This document shows, piece by piece, positions 50,969 to 60,157 of a DNA stretch of 64,000 nucleotides. Both the position numbers and the translations under genes were made by a program. The DNA comes from Clostridia bacterium (lineage in GTDB: Bacteria; Bacillota; Clostridia; Monoglobales; Monoglobaceae): positions 42,017 to 106,016 of the forward strand of contig JAFQSM010000074.1 in NCBI GenBank assembly GCA_017409575.1, given 5' to 3'. Under the pieces are notes generated by a model that had not been told where the DNA came from, did no database searches, and saw only the letters and a program-made list of their open reading frames with translations. How positions within the stretch are numbered: the first letter of the stretch is position 1; every line of letters begins with the position of its first letter.

Positions 50969-52018
50969 TTACAGTTCAATCAAATCCTTTTGGGTATCTG
51001 TAAAATTCAGATTTCCGTTGTTTTTAACGCAAATCAAATCCTCAATCCTTACTCCTCCAAAATCGGGAATATATATTCCCGGTTCGCAGCTTACCACCAT
51101 ATTTTCTTCCAGAATAATCTCGGATTTTGGTGAAAGGTTGGGGAGTTCGTGCACCAAAAGGCCCACTCCATGCCCAAGCGAATGTCTGAAATATTTGCCA
51201 AAGCCGTACTTCTCAATCACGCTTCGTGCCGCGAGGTCCGCATCCTTTGCCAGAACCCCTGCTTGTATAAAATCAAGTCCTGCGTGTTGGGCATCCTTTA
51301 CGGCGTTGTAAATCTTTTTTTGTTCTTCACTCGCTTTTCCCACAACAATTGTTCTGGTCATATCCGAAGCATATCCGTCAAGCATACACCCAAAATCAAG
51401 TGTTACAAAATCGCCTTTTTCGATTCTTTTATCACTTGGTACGCCGTGAGGAAGGCTGCATCTTGCGCCCGAAACTGCAACTGTATCAAAAGCAGTTCCC
51501 TCGCCGCCCTCTTGCTTCATATAATATTCAAGCTCAGTTGCAACTTCCTTTTCGCTAATGCCCGGCTTTACAAAATCAAGAATCCTTGAAAATGCTTTGC
51601 AGCAGATTTGCTCAGCTTTTGCTATTGTCTTAAGCTCTCTTTCAGTTTTCACCATACGAAGCCTGTTTAATTTGTCTGACCCTGCAAAAAGCTTTGCCTT
51701 TTCAAATCGGTTTTGCATTTTAAGATAAACCGAAGCACTTACGCTTTGGTCTTCAAAAAGTATTCTTTTTATTTTTTCTTCCTTTATAATCAAAGCAACT
51801 TCGTCAAGCCAGTTGTTTGTCTCGCGAACTTCAAAAAGCAATGCTTCGCCCTCGGCTTGCTCGGTATATCTGGAATCGGTAAAGATAATCCTCTCATTTT
51901 TCGAAATCCAGACCGCACCCTCGCCGCCCGAAAATTTGCTGAAATACTGCATATTAAAAGGCGAAGTAATCAAAATCCCGTCATATTCCGAAAATAAATT
52001 ATCAAGCTTTGAAATCAT
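50969..52018 (-). CDS. Xaa-Pro aminopeptidase/dipeptidase, M24 family
   Basis: 349 residues from the ATG at 52016-52018, 7 nt after GGAGG; the ATG two codons earlier touches that site. Creatinase-like N-terminal domain (~1-125), then the M24 pita-bread fold with metal ligands: LDFGCMLDGYASDMTRTI (two Asp), RHSLGHGVGLLVHE (His), CEPGIYI (Glu) and GGVRIEDLI (Glu). Cleaves X-Pro bonds. Overlaps the endonuclease IV gene by 17 bp. Confidence 0.93.
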   Translation of the reverse strand: MISKLDNLFSEYDGILITSPFNMQYFSKFSGGEGAVWISKNERIIFTDSRYTEQAEGEALLFEVRETNNWLDEVALIIKEEKIKRILFEDQSVSASVYLKMQNRFEKAKLFAGSDKLNRLRMVKTERELKTIAKAEQICCKAFSRILDFVKPGISEKEVATELEYYMKQEGGEGTAFDTVAVSGARCSLPHGVPSDKRIEKGDFVTLDFGCMLDGYASDMTRTIVVGKASEEQKKIYNAVKDAQHAGLDFIQAGVLAKDADLAARSVIEKYGFGKYFRHSLGHGVGLLVHELPNLSPKSEIILEENMVVSCEPGIYIPDFGGVRIEDLICVKNNGNLNFTDTQKDLIEL

Positions 52019-52868
52019 CTTCATACCTCCTGCAAATTTCCTGCATACTTACGGCGTCCCGGGTTTGTGTTCCTCTTGATTCGCAAATTATCACAGGCGA
52101 AAGATTTCGCTTTGCAATAATTTCGGCAATCGGCTCAAAATCCGGCTCGTACTCGGCCTCGGCAAGCGTATGATGCTTTTTTTCGCCCGCATTGGTATAT
52201 TCAATACGACTGTAATGTGCGTGGAAATTTTCCGCACGCCATCCGCCAAGCTTGTTCTCAAGCGCATCAAAAATCTTTTCGAAATCAGCCCTGGTCTTAA
52301 GTCCGCCCAGAGTCATTGAATTTACATGACCAAAATCAATGGTCGGAAGAAGCATTTCGTCAAGCTGGCAAAGTTCGATTACCTCGTCAACCGAGCCAAG
52401 TTGTTTTACCTTGCCCATGGTCTCGGGGCAGATGAATATATCACCAAATCCTGCCTCTTTTGCTGCCACCAGGCTTCTTGCAAGAGTGTCCTTTGCAAGT
52501 TCCATTGCTTCGCGTCGGGTTATGCTGCCTGCCGTACCCGAATGTACGACTATGCGTTTTGCCCCCATCGCTTTTGCAACGCTTAATGTTTTCAAAATAT
52601 AATCTATACTTTTGTCGCGTTTTTCCTTTTCGACAGAAGAAAGGCTGATATAATACGGAGCGTGCACAGACAGAACGATGCCATATTCGGTTGCGCGCGT
52701 GCCCAGCTTTTTTGCCGCCTCTTCCGAAATCTTGACGCCTTTGCCGCACTGATATTCATAGCACCCGAGCCCCATATCAAAAACCCATTTGGGCGCTTCA
52801 AGTGAGGACTTGTTGCCTGCCTCATAAAAATCCTCACAGTTTCCTGCAGGTCCGAGTATTGCGCTCAT
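52002..52868 (-). CDS. Endonuclease IV-like TIM-barrel protein
   Basis: 288 residues. AP endonuclease 2 fold with zinc-site segments LSVHAPYYISLSS, IVVHSGTAGSITR, FICPETMGK, LPTIDFGHVNSM and ENFHAHYSRIEYT. These match deoxyribonuclease IV (Nfo), which cuts at abasic sites, though the N-terminus (MSAILGPAGNCEDFYE) is of the shorter Clostridial branch. In a run with yqeG, yqeY and rpsU upstream. Confidence 0.85.
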   Translation of the reverse strand: MSAILGPAGNCEDFYEAGNKSSLEAPKWVFDMGLGCYEYQCGKGVKISEEAAKKLGTRATEYGIVLSVHAPYYISLSSVEKEKRDKSIDYILKTLSVAKAMGAKRIVVHSGTAGSITRREAMELAKDTLARSLVAAKEAGFGDIFICPETMGKVKQLGSVDEVIELCQLDEMLLPTIDFGHVNSMTLGGLKTRADFEKIFDALENKLGGWRAENFHAHYSRIEYTNAGEKKHHTLAEAEYEPDFEPIAEIIAKRNLSPVIICESRGTQTRDAVSMQEICRRYEDDFKA

Positions 52869-52872
52869 TCAC

Positions 52873-53370
52873 TCACCTCTGTTTGTCCATTTTAGAAAGT
52901 ATCCGTCTTTCAAACCGGCGCTTAAACTTTACAAATCCGTCTTCGACATCCGAGATAGGCTTTACCAGAATGGTTTTCATTCCTATCAGGTTTCCACCCC
53001 ATATATCCGTAAAAAGCTGGTCTCCGACAAGGGCGGTTTCCTTTGGCTTTACGCCCATAATTCTGCAAGCCTTGCGCAAAAATATATCAAGCGGTTTAAG
53101 AGCCTTGCCAAAATGGCGGACATTCAAATTTTCCGCAAACACCCTTACGCGTTCGCGGTTGTTGTTGGATACAATAAAAATGCCAAAACCCTTGTCCTTA
53201 AGCTCCATAATCCAGTCTGCCGTCTTTTTGTCGGCAATCGGCATGGCATAGGTTGCAAGGGTGTTGTCAATATCAAAAATAAATGCTTTGATGCCGCTTT
53301 TTTTTAAAGCATCGACATCAATATCAAAGACCGTTTCTGCAAAAATATCAGGCAAAAAAATACTGCTCAT
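52873..53370 (-). CDS. YqeG-family HAD (IIIA) phosphatase
   Basis: 165 residues. HAD motif I FDIDNTLATY (~31-40), motif II FIVSNNN, and motif III/IV ALVGDQLFTDIWGGN (~118-132). YqeG proteins act as phosphatidylglycerophosphate or sugar-phosphate phosphatases in some lineages; substrate not decided. Four bp before the endonuclease gene. Confidence 0.9.
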   Translation of the reverse strand: MSSIFLPDIFAETVFDIDVDALKKSGIKAFIFDIDNTLATYAMPIADKKTADWIMELKDKGFGIFIVSNNNRERVRVFAENLNVRHFGKALKPLDIFLRKACRIMGVKPKETALVGDQLFTDIWGGNLIGMKTILVKPISDVEDGFVKFKRRFERRILSKMDKQR

Positions 53371-53408
53371 ATATTATAATTCCTTTTTGTGATTGTGATA
53401 CTTCAAAT

Positions 53409-53852
53409 TTAAGAAAGACTTTCTTTAACTATCTGATTTATCATTTTTCCGTCGGCTCTGCCGCGTGTTTTGGGCATAACCGCCGCCATAATCTTTCCCA
53501 TATCCTTCATCGAGGTTGCTCCAACCTCTGCGATTGCATCTTTTACAATCACCTCAAGTTCTTCTTTGGTAAGCTGTTTGGGAAGATATGCAAGAAGTGT
53601 CTCAATCTCTTTGTTGAGGACCTCAATCAAATCATCTCTGCCGCTTTTTTCATATTCAGGCAAAACATCACGGCGTTTTTTAAGTTCCTTTGCAATAACA
53701 TCCAAAATTCCGTCGTCATCAAGTTCGCAAAGATTGTCCTTTTCGAACTGAAGAATTGCCGAGCGCACCATCTGAACGGTGTTCTTTCGGGTTATGTCTT
53801 TGTCCTTCATTGCCATTTTCAAATCATCCATCAATTTTTCTTTAAGTGCCAT
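53409..53852 (-). CDS. yqeY: GatB/YqeY domain protein
   Basis: 147 residues from the ATG at 53850-53852, 8 nt after GGAGGAAA. YqeY fold: LKEKLMDDLKMAMKDKDITR, TVQMVRSAILQFEKDN, LPKQLTKEELEVIVKDAI and KTRGRADGKMINQIVKE. Resembles the tail domain of the Asp-tRNA amidotransferase subunit GatB. The rpsU-yqeY order is typical of Firmicutes. Confidence 0.95.
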   Translation of the reverse strand: MALKEKLMDDLKMAMKDKDITRKNTVQMVRSAILQFEKDNLCELDDDGILDVIAKELKKRRDVLPEYEKSGRDDLIEVLNKEIETLLAYLPKQLTKEELEVIVKDAIAEVGATSMKDMGKIMAAVMPKTRGRADGKMINQIVKESLS

Positions 53853-53875
53853 AGCTTTTTCCTCCAAAAAAATTT

Positions 53876-53902
53876 AAACCGCCGTCAAAAGACGGCGGCT
53901 TT
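53876..53902 (-). terminator. Terminator between rpsU and yqeY
   Basis: CCGCCGTC, loop AAAA, GACGGCGG; on the minus strand it is followed by GTTTAAATTTTTTT. Likely leaky, setting high rpsU and low yqeY. Confidence 0.8.
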
Positions 53903-53920
53903 AAACACACAATAATTAAG

Positions 53921-54097
53921 TTATCTGAACTTACGCTTTCTCGCAGCCTCTGACTTCTTTTTGCGTCTTACGCTGGGTTTCTCATAATGTTCCCTTTTTC
54001 TGACTTCTGAAATAACACCTGCTTTTGCACATGAACGCTTAAAGCGGCGAAGAGCACTGTCCAATGATTCATTTTCTTTAACTCTGATTTCAGCCAT
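53921..54097 (-). CDS. rpsU: 30S ribosomal protein S21
   Basis: 58 residues from the ATG at 54095-54097 ([20 protein letters not shown]), after GGAGGG. Highly basic C-terminus ([17 protein letters not shown]). Normal S21. Confidence 0.97.
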   Translation of the reverse strand: MAEIRVKENESLDSALRRFKRSCAKAGVISEVRKREHYEKPSVRRKKKSEAARKRKFR

Positions 54098-54180
54098 TAT
54101 TGATTTCCCTCCCTCCAATAATAAAATTGGAAATGTGGATTTTCTTTTGTCAAATGTGTTTCAAAAAATTCTACTTTTCC

Positions 54181-54209
54181 ATTATAGCCACTTTTATCTC
54201 TTATGTCAA
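54181..54209 (-). promoter_or_regulatory. Strong sigma-A promoter of rpsU
   Basis: Minus strand consensus -35 TTGACA (54204-54209), 17-bp spacer, consensus -10 TATAAT (54181-54186). Confidence 0.92.
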
Positions 54210-54313
54210 GCAAAATTTTTCAGTTTTTGAATAAATTATTTTATAGTTGTAAAAATCCCATTCCTCCACCTTTTTGCAGGAAAAAATGAGCCTTCAAATC
54301 TTTTATTTTTGTG

Positions 54314-54342
54314 TTGCTATATTTTTTTTATTATGTTATAAT
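54314..54342 (+). promoter_or_regulatory. Promoter of metA
   Basis: -35 TTGCTA (54314-54319), 17-bp spacer, -10 TATAAT (54337-54342). Only ~35 nt of leader follow, too short for a SAM riboswitch or T-box. Confidence 0.75.
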
Positions 54343-54382
54343 ATACTCAATTGTTTTTTAATAATATACGGAGGTATACAAA

Positions 54383-55309
54383 ATGCCAATCAAAGTTTCA
54401 GACTCGCTTCCTGCAATCGAAATTCTTAACAACGAAAATATATTTGTTATCACCGAAACAAGGGCGCTCACTCAGGACATCCGCCCGCTTGAGATTGCGG
54501 TGCTTAATCTTATGCCCACAAAAGTCGAAACCGAGACACAGCTTCTTCGTGTTTTGGGCAATACCCCGCTTCAAATAAACGTTCAGTTTGTTCATACAAA
54601 GACACATATCTCAAAAAATACTTCCAAAAGCCATATCGAGACCTTTTACAAAACCTTTGACGACATCAAAGACAGCAAATTTGACGGGCTTATCATCACA
54701 GGTGCGCCTGTCGAGACCCTTGAATTTGAAGATGTGGATTACTGGGATGAACTCTGTCAGATAATGGAATGGTCAAAGGAGAATGTAACCTCCACCTTCC
54801 ACATATGCTGGGGGGCTCAGGCGGCGCTTTATTATCATTATGGGGTGCCCAAATATGAAATCCCCGAAAAAGTTTTTGGCGTTTTCAAGCACCATGTTTG
54901 CCCCGACAAAAAGCACAAAATGCTTCTTCGTGGGTTTGACGACTCGTTTTTTGTTCCTCACTCGCGTCACACCGAAGTCAGAAAAAGCGATATCGAAAAA
55001 GTTCCCGCGCTTGAAATCCTGGCAGAATCCGATGACGCAGGGGTTTATATCGTGACAGACAAAAACGAACGCCGGTTCTTCATCACCGGTCATTCGGAAT
55101 ATGACAGCGACACACTTCAAAAAGAATATTTGCGCGATGTTAGCAAGGGCCTTGACATAAAAGTCCCATTCAACTACTTCCCGGATGATGACCCAAGTCA
55201 AAATCCGCTTGTCACATGGCGTGCTCATGCAAATTTGCTTTATTCAAACTGGCTTAACTACTTTGTTTACCAGACTACACCCTATGACATAAAGACAATA
55301 ACAAAATAA
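54383..55309 (+). CDS. metA: Homoserine O-acetyltransferase (MetA type)
   Basis: 308 residues. Acylates homoserine at the start of methionine synthesis. Catalytic Cys in [18 protein letters not shown] (~142), His in [11 protein letters not shown] and Glu in FITGHSEYD. Residue 111 is Glu (ITGAPVE), the residue known to select acetyl-CoA; succinyl-CoA enzymes such as that of E. coli have Gly, so acetyltransferase is predicted. Confidence 0.95.
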   Translation: MPIKVSDSLPAIEILNNENIFVITETRALTQDIRPLEIAVLNLMPTKVETETQLLRVLGNTPLQINVQFVHTKTHISKNTSKSHIETFYKTFDDIKDSKFDGLIITGAPVETLEFEDVDYWDELCQIMEWSKENVTSTFHICWGAQAALYYHYGVPKYEIPEKVFGVFKHHVCPDKKHKMLLRGFDDSFFVPHSRHTEVRKSDIEKVPALEILAESDDAGVYIVTDKNERRFFITGHSEYDSDTLQKEYLRDVSKGLDIKVPFNYFPDDDPSQNPLVTWRAHANLLYSNWLNYFVYQTTPYDIKTITK

Positions 55310-55321
55310 GAGGTATTGACT

Positions 55322-55951
55322 ATGGAAAAAGAAAAAATCATTCGCGTAACCTGTCCTGCTTGCCTTGAAGAAGGCAATTTCAGAACAGTTCCGTTTGTAG
55401 ATGCGAATCTTGACTCTGACCTTAAAGAAAGCATTTTCAACCGCGACATCTTCCGCTTTTGCTGCAAGGAATGTGGCGAGGAAATCCTTGTTTCTTACGA
55501 ATGTACCTATCTTGACAAAGACAACAACTTTATGGTCTCGCTTATCCCCGAAAAAGACGATTTGGTTATTGAGATGACCGGATATACCCTGAGAATTGTC
55601 CGCACCATAAACGAATTTGTCGAAAAAATCGCCCTTATGGAAGACGGCATTGACGACCGTGTTGTAGAGCTTTATAAAATTATGCTTGAAGACCAGTTTG
55701 AAGAAGAACGGCAGGGCAGCGAAATCCTTGGCATATACTACAGCGGTCAGAATCCTGATGACAAAAGCCTTGTTTTCTTTATCATCACAGCAAACGCCGA
55801 AAATGTCCGTGCCATACTCAGTTTTGACACATACCAGACCATTTCAAAGCAATTTGAAAATTATCCCGAGATGGACAAAAACGATTGCGAAATCAACAAA
55901 ATCTGGGCTATCAAAACATTGCAAAACGGTTTTTCGGACAAAACTGAATAA
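55322..55951 (+). CDS. CpXC-domain protein
   Basis: 209 residues from the ATG at 55322, after AAGAGGT. The N-terminal CpXC domain has two Cys pairs (VTCPACLEEGNF and FCCKECGEEILVSYEC), probably a zinc site. The remaining ~130 residues are an acidic mixed alpha/beta region with no motif I recognise. Function unknown. It follows metA by 12 bp and ends in a hairpin. Confidence 0.8.
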   Translation: MEKEKIIRVTCPACLEEGNFRTVPFVDANLDSDLKESIFNRDIFRFCCKECGEEILVSYECTYLDKDNNFMVSLIPEKDDLVIEMTGYTLRIVRTINEFVEKIALMEDGIDDRVVELYKIMLEDQFEEERQGSEILGIYYSGQNPDDKSLVFFIITANAENVRAILSFDTYQTISKQFENYPEMDKNDCEINKIWAIKTLQNGFSDKTE

Positions 55952-55967
55952 TTTGAAACATATTCCT

Positions 55968-56006
55968 GCACCCCTTTCCATAAACTTTATGGGAGGGGGT
56001 GTTTTT
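55968..56006 (+). terminator. Hairpin with U-run, right arm doubling as a ribosome site
   Basis: GCACCCC...CCATAAA pairs with TTTATGG...GGGGTG, then TTTTTT. It ends the metA-CpXC transcript in form, but its right arm (GGGAGGGGG) is also the only ribosome-site-like sequence for the next gene. Confidence 0.7.
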
Positions 56007-57072
56007 TATATTTATATCATTTCGGCTTAACCGCAAAACTGTTATTTTTTGTGTGATGGCTGTTCTTGCTTTGTCGTTTGGAATTGGATATTTAAAAGAC
56101 ATCCCTGCAGCAAATCAAGCTTCCCCAAAAGTGGATACCAAATCACCTGCTCCCAAAAAAGAGTTTATAAAGTGGGTGGATTTCAGGGTTACAGACACTG
56201 CAATGCAAAAGGCAATGAAGCTTGATATCGAGAGTCTGGACAAGGAAGTACACCTTGACTGGATTGAGCTTTTGTCAGTACTTGGTGCAAAATACGGCGG
56301 AGATTTTTCAAAATTTCAGTCAAAGGACCTTGACTCGTTGGCAAACCGCCTTAAAGTAGGCGAAAAGATTGAGGATATCACCCGAGATATGAAATACTAT
56401 CCTTATTATCACGAAGCATATTCTACCGTTTTGAAGGAATTTGTCGGTGAATACGAAATTCAGGAACAATCAAAAGAAACAGGCAAGCTTGAATACACCA
56501 AAAAATATGGTCTTAAGGCTTTTTCTCCCATTGCAAAAGGTTATGGATATTCGCACTATGATGACTTTGGTGCATCTCGTTCTTATGGTTACAAGCGGAA
56601 GCATCTGGGGCACGATATGATGGGCAATGTCGGCACGCCCATCGTCGCAGTAGAAAGCGGCACGGTTGAAGCAATTGGTTGGAATCAGTACGGGGGCTGG
56701 CGAATAGGGATACGAAGTTTTGACAGAAACCGTTATTATTACTACGCTCACCTTCGCAAAAACCATCCTTATCCCGATGATTTGTCAATCGGGCACACCG
56801 TCAAGGCAGGCGATGTAATCGGATACCTGGGTATGACAGGATACAGCTCCAAAGAAAACACAAACAACATAGACACGCCGCATCTTCATTTCGGAATTCA
56901 GCTTATCTTTGACGAATCCCAAAAAGACGGGAACGGCGAAATCTGGATTGATTGCTATGAAATCACAAAATTTCTGTCTCGCAATACATCTGCCACAGCA
57001 AAAGAAGACCTTACAGGAGAAATAAGACGCAAATATGACTTCTTTGAAAAGTCAGTTGAAAATACGGAATAA
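55999..57072 (+). CDS. Membrane-anchored M23-family metallopeptidase
   Basis: Up to 357 residues. One N-terminal membrane helix (~14-31), a linker, a helical region (~50-165) and a C-terminal LytM/M23 domain (~175-320). Zinc ligands: HLGHDMMGN (HxxxD) and TPHLHFGI (HxH). It probably cleaves or binds peptide cross-links in peptidoglycan outside the membrane. The start is unclear: GTG at 55999 sits 1 nt from the purine-rich site, an in-frame ATA at 56008 would have good spacing, and the first ATG (56056) lacks a site. The next gene, 22 bp on, is a polysaccharide deacetylase. Confidence 0.85.
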   Translation: MFFIFISFRLNRKTVIFCVMAVLALSFGIGYLKDIPAANQASPKVDTKSPAPKKEFIKWVDFRVTDTAMQKAMKLDIESLDKEVHLDWIELLSVLGAKYGGDFSKFQSKDLDSLANRLKVGEKIEDITRDMKYYPYYHEAYSTVLKEFVGEYEIQEQSKETGKLEYTKKYGLKAFSPIAKGYGYSHYDDFGASRSYGYKRKHLGHDMMGNVGTPIVAVESGTVEAIGWNQYGGWRIGIRSFDRNRYYYYAHLRKNHPYPDDLSIGHTVKAGDVIGYLGMTGYSSKENTNNIDTPHLHFGIQLIFDESQKDGNGEIWIDCYEITKFLSRNTSATAKEDLTGEIRRKYDFFEKSVENTE

Positions 57073-57094
57073 ACCCGGAAAGGATTGATTTTTA

Positions 57095-58021
57095 ATGTTT
57101 GTTATAAAAATGAGAACTCTTATATATTATTTTGCGATTTTCGCGGTAACCCTTGCAAGCTTTGGAATAATCAAACTATACAGCGGCGAAAACTCTGCTC
57201 CTGCAACAGCCCCTGCACCCACAGAAAAAGTCCTGGTTGACGAAATGACCGAGGAAGACAGTCTTGAGTCTTCTGCAAAAAAAATGACTGTTGATGTGCC
57301 GATTCTTATGTATCACAGCATACTTCGCAGCACCAACACACATGGTGACTACATAATAAGCGAAGCTGCATTTGAAAAGGACCTTAAATTTTTGAAAGAA
57401 AACGGCTATACCACAATCGTTATGCAGGACCTTATAAACTTTGTCGAAAAAGGAACGCCTCTTCCCGAAAAACCTGTTGTGCTGACCTTTGACGATGGCT
57501 ACTCAAACAATTTTCTTTATGCCTTTCCGCTCCTTAAAAAGTACGATTCCAAGGCGGTTCTGTCAATTATCGGTTACTACACCGACCTTTATACAGACAC
57601 ACCTGACCAAAACCCCAGCTACTCGCATGTCACATGGAATGATGTAAAAAAAATGATTGACTCAGGTCTTGTCGAAATGCAAAATCATTCCTACAATCTG
57701 CACACAACAGACAAAGGTCGAAACGGAAGCAAAAAGAAACGCGGAGAGTCCGATGATGCCTACAAAGCTATGCTGACCGAGGACCTTGGAAAACTCCAGG
57801 ACAAATTTAAGCAAAACACCAACTATATCCCAACGACCTTTACCTATCCGTTCGGCAGCGTCAGCAATGCCTCGTTTGATATTATAAAGGAAATGGGTTT
57901 CAAAGCTTCGCTCTCGTGCGAAAGCGGTATGAACAAAGTCAGCCGCGACAGCGAATGTCTTTATATGATGAAACGCTATCTCAGGACTCAAAAAAAATCT
58001 GCCGAAAGCATTCTTAAATAA
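57095..58021 (+). CDS. Polysaccharide deacetylase (NodB-type), membrane anchored
   Basis: 308 residues. Membrane anchor ~8-26, Pro/Ala linker, then a NodB domain: VPILMYHSI, VVLTFDDGYSNN (~130, metal and catalytic Asp), MQNHSYNLH (HxxxxH-type His pair), TYPFGS and a Leu-rich end. Typical of PgdA/YadE-like enzymes that remove acetyl groups from peptidoglycan or another glycan. Probably co-transcribed with the M23 peptidase. Confidence 0.92.
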   Translation: MFVIKMRTLIYYFAIFAVTLASFGIIKLYSGENSAPATAPAPTEKVLVDEMTEEDSLESSAKKMTVDVPILMYHSILRSTNTHGDYIISEAAFEKDLKFLKENGYTTIVMQDLINFVEKGTPLPEKPVVLTFDDGYSNNFLYAFPLLKKYDSKAVLSIIGYYTDLYTDTPDQNPSYSHVTWNDVKKMIDSGLVEMQNHSYNLHTTDKGRNGSKKKRGESDDAYKAMLTEDLGKLQDKFKQNTNYIPTTFTYPFGSVSNASFDIIKEMGFKASLSCESGMNKVSRDSECLYMMKRYLRTQKKSAESILK

Positions 58022-58028
58022 TCCAAAC

Positions 58029-59393
58029 TTATTTTTGGTGAACTGTCTCAACCACAACCTTTCGGTTGTTGCTTAAAGTGCGCACAATCCCGCTCAATCC
58101 CCAATCCGAGCCTGTCATACTCATTATATGGTCATTGTAAGGTGCATTTTGTGTATAATACTTAGGAGTATTTATTTTTACTGATATTTTGGCGGTATCT
58201 GCCTTTGTCTGCTGTGATATTTTTTGAGCAAGCAAGGCATCGCGATTTGCAGTATAGTTGTAATCACCAACTTCGGACACCGAGGATATCGAAAATGCAA
58301 AAATCAAAACCGCCGAAAGCGCTGCTGCCCACCTTTTTCCCCTTACATCAAAAATTGCATCCACAACTATTGCAAGTCCAGGCAAAGACGGGACAAGATT
58401 TCTAAGATTAAAAACGCTGTTTTCAACTACAAAAAAAGGGGCAAGAGGTACAAGCATCAGGACAAATCCTACTAACAAAGATTTTTTCAATTTTGTCTCC
58501 GTTTTTTTGATGTTTTGTGTTAAAGCAAAAAAAACTGACGTCAGAATTGTCAATACCGAAATCCAAAGTATAGAAAAATCCTTTGCGATAGTATTAAACC
58601 CTCTTGCAAAACCACGAGTCAAGATTTTGAAGTTGACATTAAACAAAACTTCAAAAAATGACCTTGCTGTTTTTAATACATTGGAAGGCACTTCCGTCGC
58701 CGCGACAATTTGCATTCTGTGTGCATTGTCACCTTTTGATGCAAAATTAAAATAAAATAAAAAAAGCGCAAGCGCTGACAAAAAAGTTGCCATCAGCATC
58801 CCGGGCGACTTTTTTTCTATGCTTACAAAAAGTCCCACTGCAAAAGACAAAAGTGCCGTTTGCTCATAAAACCACATTGACAAAAAGTTAAACAAAAAGA
58901 AAAGCAGGGTTTTTTCGTTTGCTGCAGCAAGAATCGATGCCGAAATAAAAAAGAGCGAAACAACAATTCGAGTCGATGCCGAAATCCAATAAGTTCCCTC
59001 GCTGTTTGCCGGCAAAAACAAAAATACCGCAAAAAACAAAGGTCCTGCCGAAACGTCGAATTTTTTCAGCGCCTTTGAAAACATAACCCCGGAAACACCA
59101 TACATCAAAGATATTATCGCCGGTATAACCCCCAGATTTTCATAAAATCTGCTCCATAAAAAAAAGTCTGCAAGCCCTGCCAAAGGCCTTGTCAGCAAAA
59201 TCCCCGCTCCTCCTGTCAATATATTTTGCCAGGGATCCGGGAAAGACGGGTAAAACGAATACTGGACATAATCATCAAGATATGGAGTGTAATCAAAACC
59301 AAAATACGAATATCGGAAGAATGTAAGTACTGTCAAAACAAAAAAGAATATATTTTCGCGCTCTTTGTCCGAAATTTCATATTTTGTTTGCAT
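58029..59393 (-). CDS. Multi-pass membrane protein, glycosyltransferase-C-like
   Basis: 454 residues with ~10-11 hydrophobic segments. After the first helix, an extracellular DYTPYLDDYVQYSFYPSF loop has the acidic pair often seen in GT-C enzymes that use polyprenyl-phosphate sugars, and the C-terminal ~70 residues are soluble (KISVKINTPKYYTQNAPYND). I do not recognise the exact family. It overlaps the dolichol-phosphate-mannose-like transferase gene by 17 bp; transfer of a lipid-linked sugar made by that enzyme is a plausible inference. Confidence 0.6.
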   Translation of the reverse strand: MQTKYEISDKERENIFFFVLTVLTFFRYSYFGFDYTPYLDDYVQYSFYPSFPDPWQNILTGGAGILLTRPLAGLADFFLWSRFYENLGVIPAIISLMYGVSGVMFSKALKKFDVSAGPLFFAVFLFLPANSEGTYWISASTRIVVSLFFISASILAAANEKTLLFFLFNFLSMWFYEQTALLSFAVGLFVSIEKKSPGMLMATFLSALALFLFYFNFASKGDNAHRMQIVAATEVPSNVLKTARSFFEVLFNVNFKILTRGFARGFNTIAKDFSILWISVLTILTSVFFALTQNIKKTETKLKKSLLVGFVLMLVPLAPFFVVENSVFNLRNLVPSLPGLAIVVDAIFDVRGKRWAAALSAVLIFAFSISSVSEVGDYNYTANRDALLAQKISQQTKADTAKISVKINTPKYYTQNAPYNDHIMSMTGSDWGLSGIVRTLSNNRKVVVETVHQK

Positions 59394-60090
59394 TCCCTCC
59401 CAAAACTCCTTTGCTTTTTATTATAAAAATATCTCTGAGTATCCGCCAAATCTCCAAAAACGGGTTTACCTTCGACTCTCTTCGATGTCTGAATGTTACC
59501 GGCAATTTTTCAAGCTTTATTTTAAGAATTTCAGACATATATATAAGCTCGATATCAAACCCAAAATCCCAAACTCTTGTCCTCGAAAAAAGCTGCTTGG
59601 CTGTTTTTTTCTCAAAACCTTTAAAGCCGCACTGTGTGTCCGGATTGTCAATTTTAAGTACTACTCCCAAAAGTTTTTTAAGTCCGGCCGAGAGTATTCG
59701 TCTTGACAAAGAATACTCGCTGTCACGGTTTTCCCTTATTCCCACAACCCCTTTTGCCAATCCTTTTTCCATAATCAAAACAGCGTTTCTTATGTTGTCG
59801 GGTGCAAATGAGCAGTCTGCATCCGTAAAAAAAATATAATCGCCTGTTGCCATCAAAACCCCTCGTTTTACAGCATATCCTTTGCCACGATTTTGACTGT
59901 AAGAAATCACTTTTACGCAACCGAAGTCTATTATTTCCCGAAGCGTATGGTCCGTACTTCCGTCGTTTACCGCAATAATCTCAAATTTGTCAAAAGAATC
60001 CTTTAAAAATCCAGCATAAGAAATCAAGGTATTCTTTATTGTTTTTTCCTCGTTATAAGCAGGAATAACCACCGAGACCTTCAACAACAT
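59377..60090 (-). CDS. Family 2 glycosyltransferase, DPM1/Alg5-like
   Basis: About 237 residues. GT-A fold: VVIPAYNEEKTIKNTL, AVNDGSTDHTL, NRGKGYAVKRGVLMATGDY (split), FTDADCSFAP (DxD-type) and NPDTQCGFKGFEK. Matches dolichyl-phosphate glucosyl- or mannosyl-transferases, which load polyprenyl phosphate. Start uncertain: ATG at 60088-60090 touches GGGTG, and a TTG at 60082-60084 has 6-nt spacing. Confidence 0.9.
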   Translation of the reverse strand: MLLKVSVVIPAYNEEKTIKNTLISYAGFLKDSFDKFEIIAVNDGSTDHTLREIIDFGCVKVISYSQNRGKGYAVKRGVLMATGDYIFFTDADCSFAPDNIRNAVLIMEKGLAKGVVGIRENRDSEYSLSRRILSAGLKKLLGVVLKIDNPDTQCGFKGFEKKTAKQLFSRTRVWDFGFDIELIYMSEILKIKLEKLPVTFRHRRESKVNPFLEIWRILRDIFIIKSKGVLGGNANKI

Positions 60091-60157
60091 CACCCATACT
60101 TAGTATGGATAGTTTCTTTTGCTGATATTCAGTCTTGTTTGCACAACTACTATCAGG

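Noticed and set aside
54343..54382. SAM riboswitch before metA
   Set aside because: The leader is about 35 nt, far too short.
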